This document shows, in pieces, positions 16,964 to 25,765 of a stretch of 64,000 nucleotides of DNA (positions are counted from its first letter, which is position 1; each line of letters begins with the position of its first letter). The position numbers and the translations under genes are program-made. This stretch comes from Panacagrimonas sp965216805 (lineage in GTDB: Bacteria > Pseudomonadota > Gammaproteobacteria > Nevskiales > Nevskiaceae), in the NCBI RefSeq assembly GCF_965216805.1, contig NZ_CBDCGN010000002.1, positions 1,922,001-1,986,000 of the forward strand, given 5' to 3'. A model generated the notes under the pieces. The model saw nothing but the letters and a program-made list of their open reading frames with translations, was not told the origin of the DNA and did not search any database.

Positions 16964-18055
16964 ATGAAGACCCTGGCCGAAGCCCGCGATGCCATCGATG
17001 CCCTGGATCAGCACATCCAGCGTCTGATCTCCGACCGCGCGCGCATCGCCCAGCAGGTGGCGCGCATCAAGCAGAAGCAGGGCGACACCGGCGATCACTA
17101 CCGTCCCTCGCGCGAAGCCGAGGTGCTGCGCCGCGCAATGGAGCGCAACCGCGGTCCGGGGGGCGGGCCGCTGACCGACGAGGTCATCGCGCGCCTGATG
17201 CGCGAGATCATGTCGGCCTGCCTCTCGCTGGAGTCGCCGCTGACGGTGGCCTATCTGGGTCCCGAGGGCACCTACACGCAGTCGGCTGCGCTCAAGCATT
17301 TCGGCGACGCCGTCACCGTGCGTCCGCTCACCGCCGTGGATGAGATTTTCCGTGATGTGGAATCCGGCGCCGCCGACTACGGCGTGGTGCCGGTGGAGAA
17401 CTCCATCGGCGGCGTGGTCACCCACACGCTCGACGCGCTGGTGCACACCAAACTGCGTATCTGCGGCGAGGTCATGCTGCCGGTGCACCATCACCTGCTG
17501 TCGCGCGAGACCTCGCTGACCGCGGTAAACACCGTCTATGCGCATCCGCAGTCGTTCGCCCAGACCCGCAAATGGCTGGACTCGCGCCTGCCCCGGGCCG
17601 AGCGCGAACAGGTTTCCAGCAACGGCGAGGCCGCGCGCATCGCCGGCGAACGAGGCGGCGCCGCCATCGCCGGGCTGCCCGCCGCGCGTCTGTACGGCCT
17701 CAATATCCTGGCTTCCAATATCGAGGACGATCCGGGCAACACCACGCGCTTCCTGATCATCGGCAAACATGATCCCAGTGCCACCGGCAGCGACCTGACC
17801 TCTTTCGTGGCCACCGCGCACCGCAACCAACCGGGAGCCCTGTTCACCCTGCTCAAGCCCTTGGCCGATGCGCAGATCGACATGACCCGTATCGAATCGC
17901 GTCCGGTGCGAGGCTCGCCGGTACCGGACTACTACTTCTTCATCGACTTTGGTGGACACAGCAGCGACCACGCGGCTCGTGCCGTGCTCGACCAAGTGCG
18001 CGCCAATGCCGCGTTCTTCAAAATACTGGGCTCCTATCCCAAGGCCGTGATGTGA
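16964..18055 (+). CDS. pheA: Chorismate mutase / prephenate dehydratase (P-protein)
   Basis: PheA converts chorismate to prephenate and then to phenylpyruvate. The 363-residue protein has an AroQ-type chorismate mutase domain (about 1-90: IDALDQHIQRLISDRARIAQQVARIK), a prephenate dehydratase domain (about 95-270: VAYLGPEGTYTQSA, VPVENSIGGVV, and NTTRFLIIG), and a C-terminal ACT domain that senses phenylalanine (GALFTLLKPLADAQIDMTRIESRP). ATG 16964 (MKTLAEARDAIDAL) gives the family start; the longer in-frame extension covers the PIN remnant. It overlaps hisC. Confidence 0.95.
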   Translation: MKTLAEARDAIDALDQHIQRLISDRARIAQQVARIKQKQGDTGDHYRPSREAEVLRRAMERNRGPGGGPLTDEVIARLMREIMSACLSLESPLTVAYLGPEGTYTQSAALKHFGDAVTVRPLTAVDEIFRDVESGAADYGVVPVENSIGGVVTHTLDALVHTKLRICGEVMLPVHHHLLSRETSLTAVNTVYAHPQSFAQTRKWLDSRLPRAEREQVSSNGEAARIAGERGGAAIAGLPAARLYGLNILASNIEDDPGNTTRFLIIGKHDPSATGSDLTSFVATAHRNQPGALFTLLKPLADAQIDMTRIESRPVRGSPVPDYYFFIDFGGHSSDHAARAVLDQVRANAAFFKILGSYPKAVM

Positions 18056-19212
18056 TGACAGCGCCCAACCCGCCATTCGATTTCGACCCGCTGACCCGCA
18101 ATGCGCTGCCCGGCGTGCTCCGCATCCAGGCCTATACCCCGGGCATGCCCATCGACGAACTGCAGCGCCGGCTGGGTCTGGCCGACGTGGTCAAGCTCGC
18201 CTCCAACGAAAACCCCCTTGGGGCCAGTCCGCGCGTACAACAGACGCTGGCGAATGCTGCCCACAGCGACAATCTGGCGCTGTATCCCGACGGCAGCGGC
18301 TTCCGCTTGAAGCGCAAGATTGGGGAGTACCACGGCATCGCGCCTGAACGCGTCACTCTGGGCAACGGCAGCAACGACCTGTTGGAATTCCTGTCGCGCA
18401 TCTACGCTGGCCCCGGACGTGCCGTGATGTACTCGGACTTCGCATTCGCGGTCTATGCACTGGCTGCGCAGGCGCAGAACGCCGACAGCGTGGTGGTGCC
18501 GGCTTACCCGGCAGACCATCCGATGGCATACGGACATGATCTGGAAGCTTTTGCACATGGCCTGCGGCAGCGCCCGGATGTGAGCCTGGTCTTCATCGCC
18601 AATCCCAACAACCCGACCGGCACCTGGAATGCGCCGCAGGAGATTCTGGGTTTTCTGGAACAGGTACCGCCGCATGTCATCGTCGCGTTGGACGAGGCTT
18701 ACTGGGATTACCAGGACCCGGCGTTGCGCCCGGATGCACGGCCCTGGCTGGAGCGCTTTCCCAACCTGGTGATCACCCGAACCTTCTCCAAGATCTACGG
18801 CATCGCCTCGCTGCGCGTGGGCTATGCACTGTCGCATCCGACGGTGGCCGATCTGCTCAATCGCGTACGGCAGCCATTCAACAACAACAGCTTTGCGCTG
18901 CTGGCGGCGGAGGCGGCACTCGACGATCAGGACCACGTACGGCACTCCATTGCGCTCAACACACAGCAGCGAGCGTCGCTGGAGACCAGGCTGCGCGAGC
19001 GCCGACTGACCGTCCTGCCGTCGCAAGCCAACTTTCTGACCGTGGGTTTCGGTCGCGATGCGCGAGACATCCATCAAGGCCTGCTGGAACGCGGCGTCAT
19101 CGTGCGGCCGATGGGGTCCTACGGCTTGCCGGAGTTTCTGCGCGTCACCGTCGGCACTGCTGAGCAGAATGAGCGTTTCCTCGACGCGCTGGACCCAGCG
19201 CGATCCGCGTGA
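18055..19212 (+). CDS. hisC: Histidinol-phosphate / aromatic amino-acid aminotransferase
   Basis: A class I/II PLP aminotransferase of the HisC family, 385 residues. Signature parts are KLASNENPLGASP, LGNGSNDLLEF, IANPNNPTGTW, LDEAYWDY, the PLP lysine K246 (RTFSKIYGIASLRVGY) and PFNNNSFALLAA. Its place between pheA and tyrA suggests that it mainly transaminates phenylpyruvate and hydroxyphenylpyruvate rather than, or besides, imidazole-acetol phosphate. ATG 18055 overlaps the pheA TGA by one base (TGATG); GTG 18052 directly in front is the alternative. Confidence 0.9.
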   Translation: MTAPNPPFDFDPLTRNALPGVLRIQAYTPGMPIDELQRRLGLADVVKLASNENPLGASPRVQQTLANAAHSDNLALYPDGSGFRLKRKIGEYHGIAPERVTLGNGSNDLLEFLSRIYAGPGRAVMYSDFAFAVYALAAQAQNADSVVVPAYPADHPMAYGHDLEAFAHGLRQRPDVSLVFIANPNNPTGTWNAPQEILGFLEQVPPHVIVALDEAYWDYQDPALRPDARPWLERFPNLVITRTFSKIYGIASLRVGYALSHPTVADLLNRVRQPFNNNSFALLAAEAALDDQDHVRHSIALNTQQRASLETRLRERRLTVLPSQANFLTVGFGRDARDIHQGLLERGVIVRPMGSYGLPEFLRVTVGTAEQNERFLDALDPARSA

Positions 19213-20072
19213 CGCGGCTGGCGGTCATCGGATTGGGTTTGATCGGCGGCTCCCTGGCGCGGGCGCTGCGCGCCACCCACGGCGTCTCGCACATCGCCGC
19301 CTACGATCCGGACCGCGAACAGGCCCGACGCGGAATCGAGCTGGGCGTGATCGATGTCGCCGCCCCTAGCGCTGCCGAAGCCGCGCACCGCGCCGACGTG
19401 GTTGTACTCGCTGTGCCGGTCCTGCACACCGCAGAAGCCGCGAGTGCGGTGAAGGCGGGTTTGGCGCCCGATGCGATCCTCACCGACGTTGGCAGCACCA
19501 AGGTTTCGGTGCTCGAAGACCTGACCCGGGTGTTCGACGGGCTGCCACCGCGCTTTGTCGCGGCACATCCGATCGCCGGCACCGAGAAGAGCGGGGTGGC
19601 AGCGGCCCGCGCAGACCTGTTTCGCGGTCATCGCGTCGTGCTCACACCGCATGCTTCTCAGGACGCTCAAGCGCTCGCCACGGTGCGCGGCCTGTGGGAG
19701 TCGGTAGGCGCGCGTGTGGTGGAGATGGACGCCCACTGCCACGACGCCATCTTCGCCGCAACCTCGCACCTGCCGCACGTTTTGGCATACGCCTTCGTCG
19801 ACATGCTCACGCGACTGGACAACGCCGCCGATATCTTTCCCAACGCGGGCGGCGGCTTTCGCGATTTCACCCGCATCGCCAGTTCCAGCCCGGAAATGTG
19901 GCACGACATCGTGCGCGCCAACCGCGTCGAGGTGACCGGGCTGCTGGAGCGGCAGATCGGCGAACTGCAGGAACTGCTGGCGCTGATGCGCGATGAGCGC
20001 TGGTCCGAACTCAAGCAGCGCTTCGCACGTGCGCGTGCAGCGCGCGAGCGCTACCTCCCCCATATCGAGTGA
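19209..20072 (+). CDS. tyrA: Prephenate dehydrogenase
   Basis: TyrA oxidises prephenate (or arogenate) to the tyrosine precursor. The 287-residue protein starts with the NAD site VIGLGLIGGSLARAL and has TDVGSTKVSVLE, AAHPIAGTEKSGV, FRGHRVVLTP, the catalytic-region ATSHLPHVLAY, and GGGFRDFTRIASSSPEMW. It has no chorismate mutase domain and no C-terminal ACT domain. GTG 19209 overlaps the hisC stop by four bases (GTGA), which suggests translational coupling. Confidence 0.95.
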   Translation: MTRLAVIGLGLIGGSLARALRATHGVSHIAAYDPDREQARRGIELGVIDVAAPSAAEAAHRADVVVLAVPVLHTAEAASAVKAGLAPDAILTDVGSTKVSVLEDLTRVFDGLPPRFVAAHPIAGTEKSGVAAARADLFRGHRVVLTPHASQDAQALATVRGLWESVGARVVEMDAHCHDAIFAATSHLPHVLAYAFVDMLTRLDNAADIFPNAGGGFRDFTRIASSSPEMWHDIVRANRVEVTGLLERQIGELQELLALMRDERWSELKQRFARARAARERYLPHIE

Positions 20073-20079
20073 ACGTCGC

Positions 20080-20844
20080 ATGATGGAATTACTGGCCAGT
20101 CCCGACGCCTGGATCGCGTTCTTCACCCTGACGATGCTGGAGCTGATCCTGGGCATCGACAACATCGTGTTCATCAGCATCCTCGTGGACAAGCTGCCGG
20201 CGCACCAGCGCGATCTGGCGCGACGGATCGGGCTGGGTGCGGCCATGGTGATGCGCGTCGGTCTGCTGTTCGTACTGACCTGGATCATCGGCCTGACCCA
20301 GCCCTGGTTCGAGGTGATGGGGCAGGGCATTTCGGGCCGCGACCTAGTCCTGATCGTGGGCGGCCTGTTCCTGTTGTGGAAGGCCACCATGGAGATCCAT
20401 GAACTGCTCGAAGGCGTCGAGGGTCACGCGTCATCCAGAGTGGCACCCACCTTCACCGCCGTGATCGTGCAGATCATGCTCATCGACATGGTGTTTTCAC
20501 TGGACTCGATCATCACCGCGGTCGGCATGGTCGACGAGATCGAGATCATGATCGCCGCGGTCATCGCCTCGGTGACGCTGATGATGCTGTTCGCCGGACC
20601 CATCGGCCGCTTCGTCTCGGCACGCCCGACCATCAAGATGCTGGCACTGTCGTTCCTGTTCCTGATCGGCGCGGTGCTGATCGCCGGCGGTTTCGATCAC
20701 GAGGTCCCGAAGGGCTACATCTACTTTGCGATGGCATTTTCCATCGTGGTGGAGATGCTCAACATCCGTTTGCGCAAGCGCTCGGTGGCACCGGTGCAGT
20801 TGCATCAGCCCTACAGCACGCACGAAGAAGGCAAGAGCACGTGA
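20080..20844 (+). CDS. TerC family integral membrane protein
   Basis: A 254-residue membrane protein with about seven hydrophobic segments. It carries the two TerC signature boxes, LELILGIDNIVFISILVDKLP near the N-terminus and MLIDMVFSLDSIITAVGMVDE in the middle, each with acidic residues in the membrane. TerC proteins have been linked to metal (notably manganese) export and tellurite resistance; the substrate here is unknown. It is inserted in the aromatic operon, 7 bases after tyrA and overlapping aroA by four bases. ATG 20080 (MMELLASPDAW) is preferred; upstream in-frame starts lie inside tyrA. Confidence 0.92.
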   Translation: MMELLASPDAWIAFFTLTMLELILGIDNIVFISILVDKLPAHQRDLARRIGLGAAMVMRVGLLFVLTWIIGLTQPWFEVMGQGISGRDLVLIVGGLFLLWKATMEIHELLEGVEGHASSRVAPTFTAVIVQIMLIDMVFSLDSIITAVGMVDEIEIMIAAVIASVTLMMLFAGPIGRFVSARPTIKMLALSFLFLIGAVLIAGGFDHEVPKGYIYFAMAFSIVVEMLNIRLRKRSVAPVQLHQPYSTHEEGKST

Positions 20845-22151
20845 GCAGCACGAATCCGGTGAACTGGACCGTCTCCCCAGGGGGCGTGCCGCGCGGCACC
20901 CTGAGGGTGCCGGGCGACAAATCGATCTCGCATCGCTCGGTGATGCTCGGCTCGCTGGCCGAAGGTGTCACCGACGTAACCGGCTTTCTCGACGGCGAGG
21001 ATTGCCTGTGCACCATGAAGGCCTTTCAGGCCATGGGCGTGCGCATCGAGCGCCTCGGCGACACCCGCTTGCGTGTGCATGGCGTGGGGTTGCGCGGTCT
21101 GAAAGCAGTGGGCGGGGCGCTGGACCTGGGCAACTCCGGCACGTCGATGCGGCTGATGTCCGGCCTGATGGCGGCGCAGAATTTTGGAACCGTGATGGTC
21201 GGCGACGCCTCGCTGTCGCGACGCCCGATGAGGCGTGTGATCGAGCCGTTGACGCGCATGGGCGCGCACATCGACTCGAACGACGGCAAGGCGCCGCTGC
21301 ACCTGCACCCGGTCGACCGCCTGTGCGGTATCGAACACGTGTCCGCCGTGGCCAGCGCCCAGGTCAAGAGCTGTGTCCTGCTGGCCGGTCTTTATGCCCA
21401 GGGAGACACCACGGTGATCGAGCCAGAGGCCTCGCGCGACCATACCGAACGCATGCTGCAGGCGTTCGGCGTGCGGCTGCAGGTCGCGCCCGGCCGGGTC
21501 CGCATTCACGATGGGCAGGTCCTCCATGGCACTGCCATCCCAGTACCGGCCGACATCTCTTCCGCCGCATTCTTCATGCTGGCCGCGGCGCTGGTTCCCG
21601 GTTCTGACCTCATCCTGCAGGACGTCGGAATCAACCCCACCCGCACCGGTGTCATCGATATCCTGCGGGCAATGGGTGCGAGCATCGAGATGTCCGATGA
21701 GCGCACCTTCGGTGGCGAGCCGGTGGCCGATCTGCGCGTGCGTGGGCAGGGCCTGCGCGGCGTCGCCGTGGATCCAACGCTGGTGGCCTCGGCCATCGAT
21801 GAGTTCCCTGCGGTTTTCGTCGCTGCCGCTTGCGCGGAGGGCGAGACGCTGGTGACGGGTGCGGAGGAATTGCGGGTGAAGGAATCGGACCGGATTCAGT
21901 CCATGGTCGACGGCTTGGTGGCGCTTGGCATCGAAGCGGTGGCCACACCGGACGGCGCGCGCATTCGCGGCGGACAGTTCAGGTCCGGCCAGATCGATTC
22001 GCACGGGGACCATCGTGTTGCCATGTCGTTCGCGATGGGGGCGCTGCGCGCCAAGGGCGATATCCGCATTGCCGACGTCGCCAACGTCAGCACCTCTTTC
22101 CCAGGCTTCGCCCGCTTGGCGACGCAGGCGGGGCTGCGAATTCGCCTCTGA
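20841..22151 (+). CDS. aroA: 3-phosphoshikimate 1-carboxyvinyltransferase (EPSP synthase)
   Basis: AroA joins shikimate-3-phosphate and phosphoenolpyruvate, the sixth step of the shikimate pathway. The 436-residue protein shows RVPGDKSISHRSVMLGSLAEG, LGNSGTSMRLMSGLMA, the SLSRRPMRRVIEPLTRMGA motif, SAQVKSCVLLAGL, EPEASRDHTERML, and near the end ESDRIQSMVDGL and GDHRVAMSFAMGAL. It starts with GTG overlapping the terC stop (GTGA). The LGNSGTSMRLM stretch and spacing resemble class II, naturally glyphosate-tolerant EPSP synthases, but I cannot assign the class reliably. Confidence 0.95.
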   Translation: MSSTNPVNWTVSPGGVPRGTLRVPGDKSISHRSVMLGSLAEGVTDVTGFLDGEDCLCTMKAFQAMGVRIERLGDTRLRVHGVGLRGLKAVGGALDLGNSGTSMRLMSGLMAAQNFGTVMVGDASLSRRPMRRVIEPLTRMGAHIDSNDGKAPLHLHPVDRLCGIEHVSAVASAQVKSCVLLAGLYAQGDTTVIEPEASRDHTERMLQAFGVRLQVAPGRVRIHDGQVLHGTAIPVPADISSAAFFMLAAALVPGSDLILQDVGINPTRTGVIDILRAMGASIEMSDERTFGGEPVADLRVRGQGLRGVAVDPTLVASAIDEFPAVFVAAACAEGETLVTGAEELRVKESDRIQSMVDGLVALGIEAVATPDGARIRGGQFRSGQIDSHGDHRVAMSFAMGALRAKGDIRIADVANVSTSFPGFARLATQAGLRIRL

Positions 22152-22550
22152 GCCAGGGTCAGTCGCGAAGGACACGCATAGCCGCAGTGGCGTTCGTGCG
22201 CGAACCAAATCTCATCACCAGCGCGTCCCGGGACGGATGCCAAACCGAGCGACGACCAAGCGCCCAGGAACCAACGCGTTCCCGTTAGACTTGCAGCGCA
22301 AACATGTTCTGCATGCCCCAGGGTCTATTGCATGGCGCCACTTTTTACTCCGCTAAGGATCGCTATCGGACCGGGGCTGCCTGTTCCCTCCGCTCGGCGG
22401 TATAAAACGACAACTTCTGCATCGTACGCGTTGGCGAAATGCTGGAGGACGTGACTGCCAGCCATCACCCGCTGCTGTCCGTCGCGGCCGACGGGCCGCT
22501 TTCTGCTCGGGCCGGAGTCGTGGGGCAAGCCTTGTGAAGCCAATCTTGCA
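22152..22550 (+). other. 399-bp region between aroA and cmk, no gene recognised
   Basis: No reading frame here resembles a known protein on either strand. A TATAAA at 22401-22406 may be a -10 element for cmk, but the bases 17 upstream (TGCCTG) are a poor -35. No terminator hairpin with a T-run is visible after aroA. Confidence 0.4.
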
Positions 22551-23240
22551 ATGGCGTTGAACCTTGTACCCGTGGTGACCGTGGACGGTCCGTCCGGCGT
22601 GGGCAAGGGAATGGTCGTGCGCGCACTGGCTGCCAGATTGGGCTGGCATCGGCTGGACAGCGGTGCGCTGTATCGAATCTTGGCGGTGGCCGCGCAAGAC
22701 CGGGGCATCGCGTTGGAGGACACGCAGGCGGTTGCGGCTCTGGCCGCCGATCTCGAAATTCGGTTCGAAGGGCGGACCGAAGAGGACGAGGTGATCCTGG
22801 TTGACGGAGTCGATCGGGTTGATCAGGTACGTTCGGAAGCCGCGGGTGGCCTGGCCTCCAGGATTGCCGCGGCACCGCCGGTCCGGGCCGCGCTGATGCA
22901 GCGCCAGCGCGATTTTCGTCGACTGCCCGGTCTGGTTGCCGACGGTCGCGATATGGGCACGGTGGTGTTCCCGGATGCGACGCTCAAGCTGTTTCTGAAC
23001 GCCAGCGCCGAGGAACGCGCGCGCCGCCGCGCCGCACAGTTGAGCGGCCGCGGGCAAGCCGTTATCCTCCACGACCTTTTTGCGGAAATCCGCGCGCGCG
23101 ACGAGCGTGATCGGAACCGGTCGGTGGCGCCTCTGGCGCCAGCTCCCGATGCCGTCGAGATCGACACCAGTTTCCTGAGTCCTGCTCAAGTACTTGAACG
23201 GATTGACGAACTTCTGAAGACCCGAGGCTTTATCCGCTGA
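22551..23240 (+). CDS. cmk: Cytidylate kinase
   Basis: Cmk phosphorylates CMP and dCMP. The 229-residue protein has the P-loop VDGPSGVGKGMV, the substrate motif RLDSGALYR, VADGRDMGTVVFPDA, the lid region with ARRRAAQL, and RDERDRNRSVAPL. cmk upstream of rpsA is a conserved arrangement of Proteobacteria. The last bases overlap the stem of a terminator that follows directly. Confidence 0.95.
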   Translation: MALNLVPVVTVDGPSGVGKGMVVRALAARLGWHRLDSGALYRILAVAAQDRGIALEDTQAVAALAADLEIRFEGRTEEDEVILVDGVDRVDQVRSEAAGGLASRIAAAPPVRAALMQRQRDFRRLPGLVADGRDMGTVVFPDATLKLFLNASAEERARRRAAQLSGRGQAVILHDLFAEIRARDERDRNRSVAPLAPAPDAVEIDTSFLSPAQVLERIDELLKTRGFIR

Positions 23241-23266
23241 CGCCCCAGGGCGTCAGTTTTGTTTTT
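23237..23266 (+). terminator. Rho-independent terminator at the cmk stop codon
   Basis: CTGACGCC (23237-23244, which includes the cmk stop) pairs with GGCGTCAG (23249-23256) around CCAG, followed by TTTTGTTTTT. It separates cmk from rpsA, which should therefore have its own promoter in the 100 bases that follow; a TTGACG at 23265-23270 is a possible -35 but I see no matching -10. Confidence 0.75.
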
Positions 23267-23366
23267 GACGCGGTATTCGCGGTACGAGGGCCGAACCGGA
23301 GCGGCCTTTCGACTATCCATAACCTGCCTCTCCGGCTCGCGGCAGATCAGACGTGAGCGATTTTTA

Positions 23367-25046
23367 ATGAGCGAAAGTTTTGCGGAGCTGTTCGAACAAA
23401 GCCTGAGCGGCGGCCAGTCCATGCAACCCGGCACCATCGTCAACGCGATCGTGCTCGAAGTGAAGCCGGACGTGGTCATCGTCGACGCCGGACTCAAGTC
23501 CGAAGGTGTGATCCAGCTGTCCGAGTTTGCAGTGGATGGCGAGATCACCGTTGCAGTTGGCGATCAAGTGGAGGTCGCACTCGAACAGATCGAGAACGGC
23601 TTCGGCGAAACCATCTTCAGCAAGGAAAAAGCCGAGCGGATCAAGACCTGGGAACGCCTGAACAAGGCCTTCGAGGGCAAGGAAACCGTCATCGGCATCA
23701 TGACCGGCAAGGTCAAGGGCGGCTTCACGGTGGACATCGGCACGGTCCGCGCCTTCCTCCCCGGTTCGCTCGTTGATGTGCGTCCGGTGCGCGACACCAG
23801 CTACCTCGAGGGCAAGCCGCTCGAGTTCAAGGTCATCAAGCTCGATCGCCTGCGCAATAACGTGGTCGTGTCGCGCCGCGAAGTGCTGGAGGCCGAGTAC
23901 AGCGCCGAGCGGGATTCTCTGCTGCAGAACCTGCAGGAAGGCATCGTCCTCAAGGGCGTGGTCAAGAACCTTGTCGAGTACGGCGCGTTCGTGGACCTCG
24001 GTGGCATCGACGGCCTGCTGCACATCACCGACATGACCTGGAAGCGGATCAAGGATCCGGCCGAAGTCGTACAGGTCGGCACCGAAATCGAGGTCAAGGT
24101 CCTCAAGTACGACCGCGAGCGCCGCCGCGTGTCGCTGGGCCTCAAGCAGCTGGGTGCCGACCCCTGGGTCGACATCGCGCGTCGCTATCCCGAGAAGACC
24201 CGCATGTTCGGCAAGGTCACCAACATCACCGATTACGGCGCGTTCGTGGAGATCGAGCCCGGCGTCGAGGGCCTGGTCCATGTGTCCGAAATGGACTGGA
24301 CCAACAAGAACATCAACCCCGGCAAGGCGGTCGTGATCGGGCAGGAAGTCGAAGTGATGATCCTCGATATCGACGAGGAACGCCGCCGCATCTCGCTGGG
24401 CATGAAGCAGTGCGTGCCCAATCCCTGGGAGGAGTTTGCTCAGAACTTCCAGAAGGGCGACAAGGTGTCGGGCCAGATCAAATCGATCACCGATTTCGGC
24501 ATCTTCATCGGCCTCAACGGCGGCATCGACGGCTTGGTGCACCTGTCCGATCTGGACTGGAACGACGATGGCGCCAATGCCGTGCGTCGCTATTCCAAGG
24601 GCATGGACGTGGACGCAGTGGTGCTGGCGATCGACGCGGCCCGCGAGCGCATCTCGCTGGGCGTCAAGCAGGTGGCGCAGGATCCGCTCACGCAATTCAT
24701 TGCCGAGAACACCAAGGGCAACATCGTCAAGGGTACGGTCAAGAGCGTCGAAGCCCGTGGGGCCGTGATCGACCTGGGCAATGGTGTCGAGGGTTACATC
24801 CGCGCCAACGATCTTTCGCGCGAGCGTGTCGAAGATGCACGGACGGTGCTCAAGGATGGCGATTCGCTGGAAGCGCGGTTTATCGGCGTCGACCGCAAGA
24901 ACCGGGTCATCAGCCTGTCGGTGCGTGAAAAGGAAATCCAGGAAGAAGCCGAGATCGTTACCGAGTACAGCCGCAACGCCTCCACCGGCCGCACCAGCCT
25001 GGGCGATCTGCTCAAGCAGCAGATCGGCGGATCGGATTCTAACTAA
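23367..25046 (+). CDS. rpsA: 30S ribosomal protein S1
   Basis: S1 binds mRNA and helps initiate translation on structured or weak-SD messages. The 559-residue protein consists of six S1 (OB-fold) repeats, for example VVKNLVEYGAFVDLGGIDGLLHITDM, VTNITDYGAFVEIEPGVEGLVHVSEMDW and IKSITDFGIFIGLNGGIDGLVHLSDLDW. It starts MSESFAELFEQSL like its homologues; in-frame starts further upstream would enter the leader. It stands between two terminators, so it forms its own transcription unit. Confidence 0.97.
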   Translation: MSESFAELFEQSLSGGQSMQPGTIVNAIVLEVKPDVVIVDAGLKSEGVIQLSEFAVDGEITVAVGDQVEVALEQIENGFGETIFSKEKAERIKTWERLNKAFEGKETVIGIMTGKVKGGFTVDIGTVRAFLPGSLVDVRPVRDTSYLEGKPLEFKVIKLDRLRNNVVVSRREVLEAEYSAERDSLLQNLQEGIVLKGVVKNLVEYGAFVDLGGIDGLLHITDMTWKRIKDPAEVVQVGTEIEVKVLKYDRERRRVSLGLKQLGADPWVDIARRYPEKTRMFGKVTNITDYGAFVEIEPGVEGLVHVSEMDWTNKNINPGKAVVIGQEVEVMILDIDEERRRISLGMKQCVPNPWEEFAQNFQKGDKVSGQIKSITDFGIFIGLNGGIDGLVHLSDLDWNDDGANAVRRYSKGMDVDAVVLAIDAARERISLGVKQVAQDPLTQFIAENTKGNIVKGTVKSVEARGAVIDLGNGVEGYIRANDLSRERVEDARTVLKDGDSLEARFIGVDRKNRVISLSVREKEIQEEAEIVTEYSRNASTGRTSLGDLLKQQIGGSDSN

Positions 25047-25082
25047 CGTCTGTATCTTTCCGAAAACAAAAGAAAAAATTCG

Positions 25083-25110
25083 GGGCCGCGCTTGCGCGGC
25101 CCTTTTTTTT
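25083..25110 (+). terminator. Rho-independent terminator after rpsA
   Basis: GGGCCGCG (25083-25090) pairs with CGCGGCCC (25095-25102) around a CTTG loop and is followed by eight T's. It is a textbook strong terminator between rpsA and ihfB. Confidence 0.9.
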
Positions 25111-25164
25111 GCCCTATCGTCTGTGGACTTTCGCAGCGCAATCGAGTCCGACAGGGCCCTTTTC

Positions 25165-25470
25165 ATGACCAAGTCCGAACTGATCGAGCGCCTTGCGGCG
25201 CGCCAGACCCATCTGATGCACAAAGATGTTGAGCTCGCCGTCAAACATATCCTGGATCGCGTCAGCTTGGCGCTGGCACGTCAGGATCGTGTTGAAATCC
25301 GTGGGTTTGGCAGTTTTGCGCTGCATCACCGGCCGAGCCGCGTCGGTCGCAATCCGAAGACCGGCGAGCCGGTGACCATTCCGGCGAAGCACGTGCCGCA
25401 TTTCAAGCCGGGCAAGGAAATGCGGGAACGGGTCAACTCCGGAGCGGCTTTCGGACCCTCAGGGGATTAG
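25165..25470 (+). CDS. ihfB: Integration host factor subunit beta
   Basis: IHF-beta forms the DNA-bending heterodimer with IHF-alpha. The 101-residue protein has the HU/IHF fold: MTKSELIERLAARQTH, VELAVKHILDRVSLALARQDRVEIRGFGSF, and the DNA-binding arm RPSRVGRNPKTGEPVTIPAKHVPHFKPGKEMRERV with the intercalating proline. The chosen ATG gives the family start. It sits 55 bases after the rpsA terminator and 1 base before lapA. Confidence 0.95.
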   Translation: MTKSELIERLAARQTHLMHKDVELAVKHILDRVSLALARQDRVEIRGFGSFALHHRPSRVGRNPKTGEPVTIPAKHVPHFKPGKEMRERVNSGAAFGPSGD

Positions 25471-25471
25471 T

Positions 25472-25765
25472 TTGATCCTACGCATCCTCGCCCTGCTGGC
25501 GCTCGCGATCTTTCTGGTGCTAGGCGCATCGGTGGGATATTTCAACGCCCAGACTGTGGAGTTCGATTACCTCGCCGGCAAAATCGAACTGCCGCTGATC
25601 GCGCTGGTGATCGGTGAGTTCGTGCTGGCGGTACTGCTCACCCTGCTGATCTGCATGGGGCGCATGCTGGCGCTCAAGAACGAAGTCCGGCGCCTGCGCA
25701 AACAGATCCTGAACACCGACGCCGAACTGAAAGCCCTGCGCGAACTGCCGCTCAAGGATGCTTGA
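25472..25765 (+). CDS. lapA: LapA family inner-membrane protein (DUF1049)
   Basis: A 97-residue protein with two hydrophobic helices (residues about 5-22 and 42-63) and a cytoplasmic coiled-coil-like tail (LKNEVRRLRKQILNTDAELKALREL). This is the layout of LapA/YciS, which works with LapB in the control of lipopolysaccharide synthesis. It starts with TTG; an AGGGGA 6 bases upstream supports this start. The end overlaps lapB by 8 bases. Confidence 0.88.
   Translation: MILRILALLALAIFLVLGASVGYFNAQTVEFDYLAGKIELPLIALVIGEFVLAVLLTLLICMGRMLALKNEVRRLRKQILNTDAELKALRELPLKDA

Noticed and set aside
22152..22550. Small frames between aroA and cmk as genes
   Set aside because: None has a family match, a ribosome site or a codon pattern like the neighbours.
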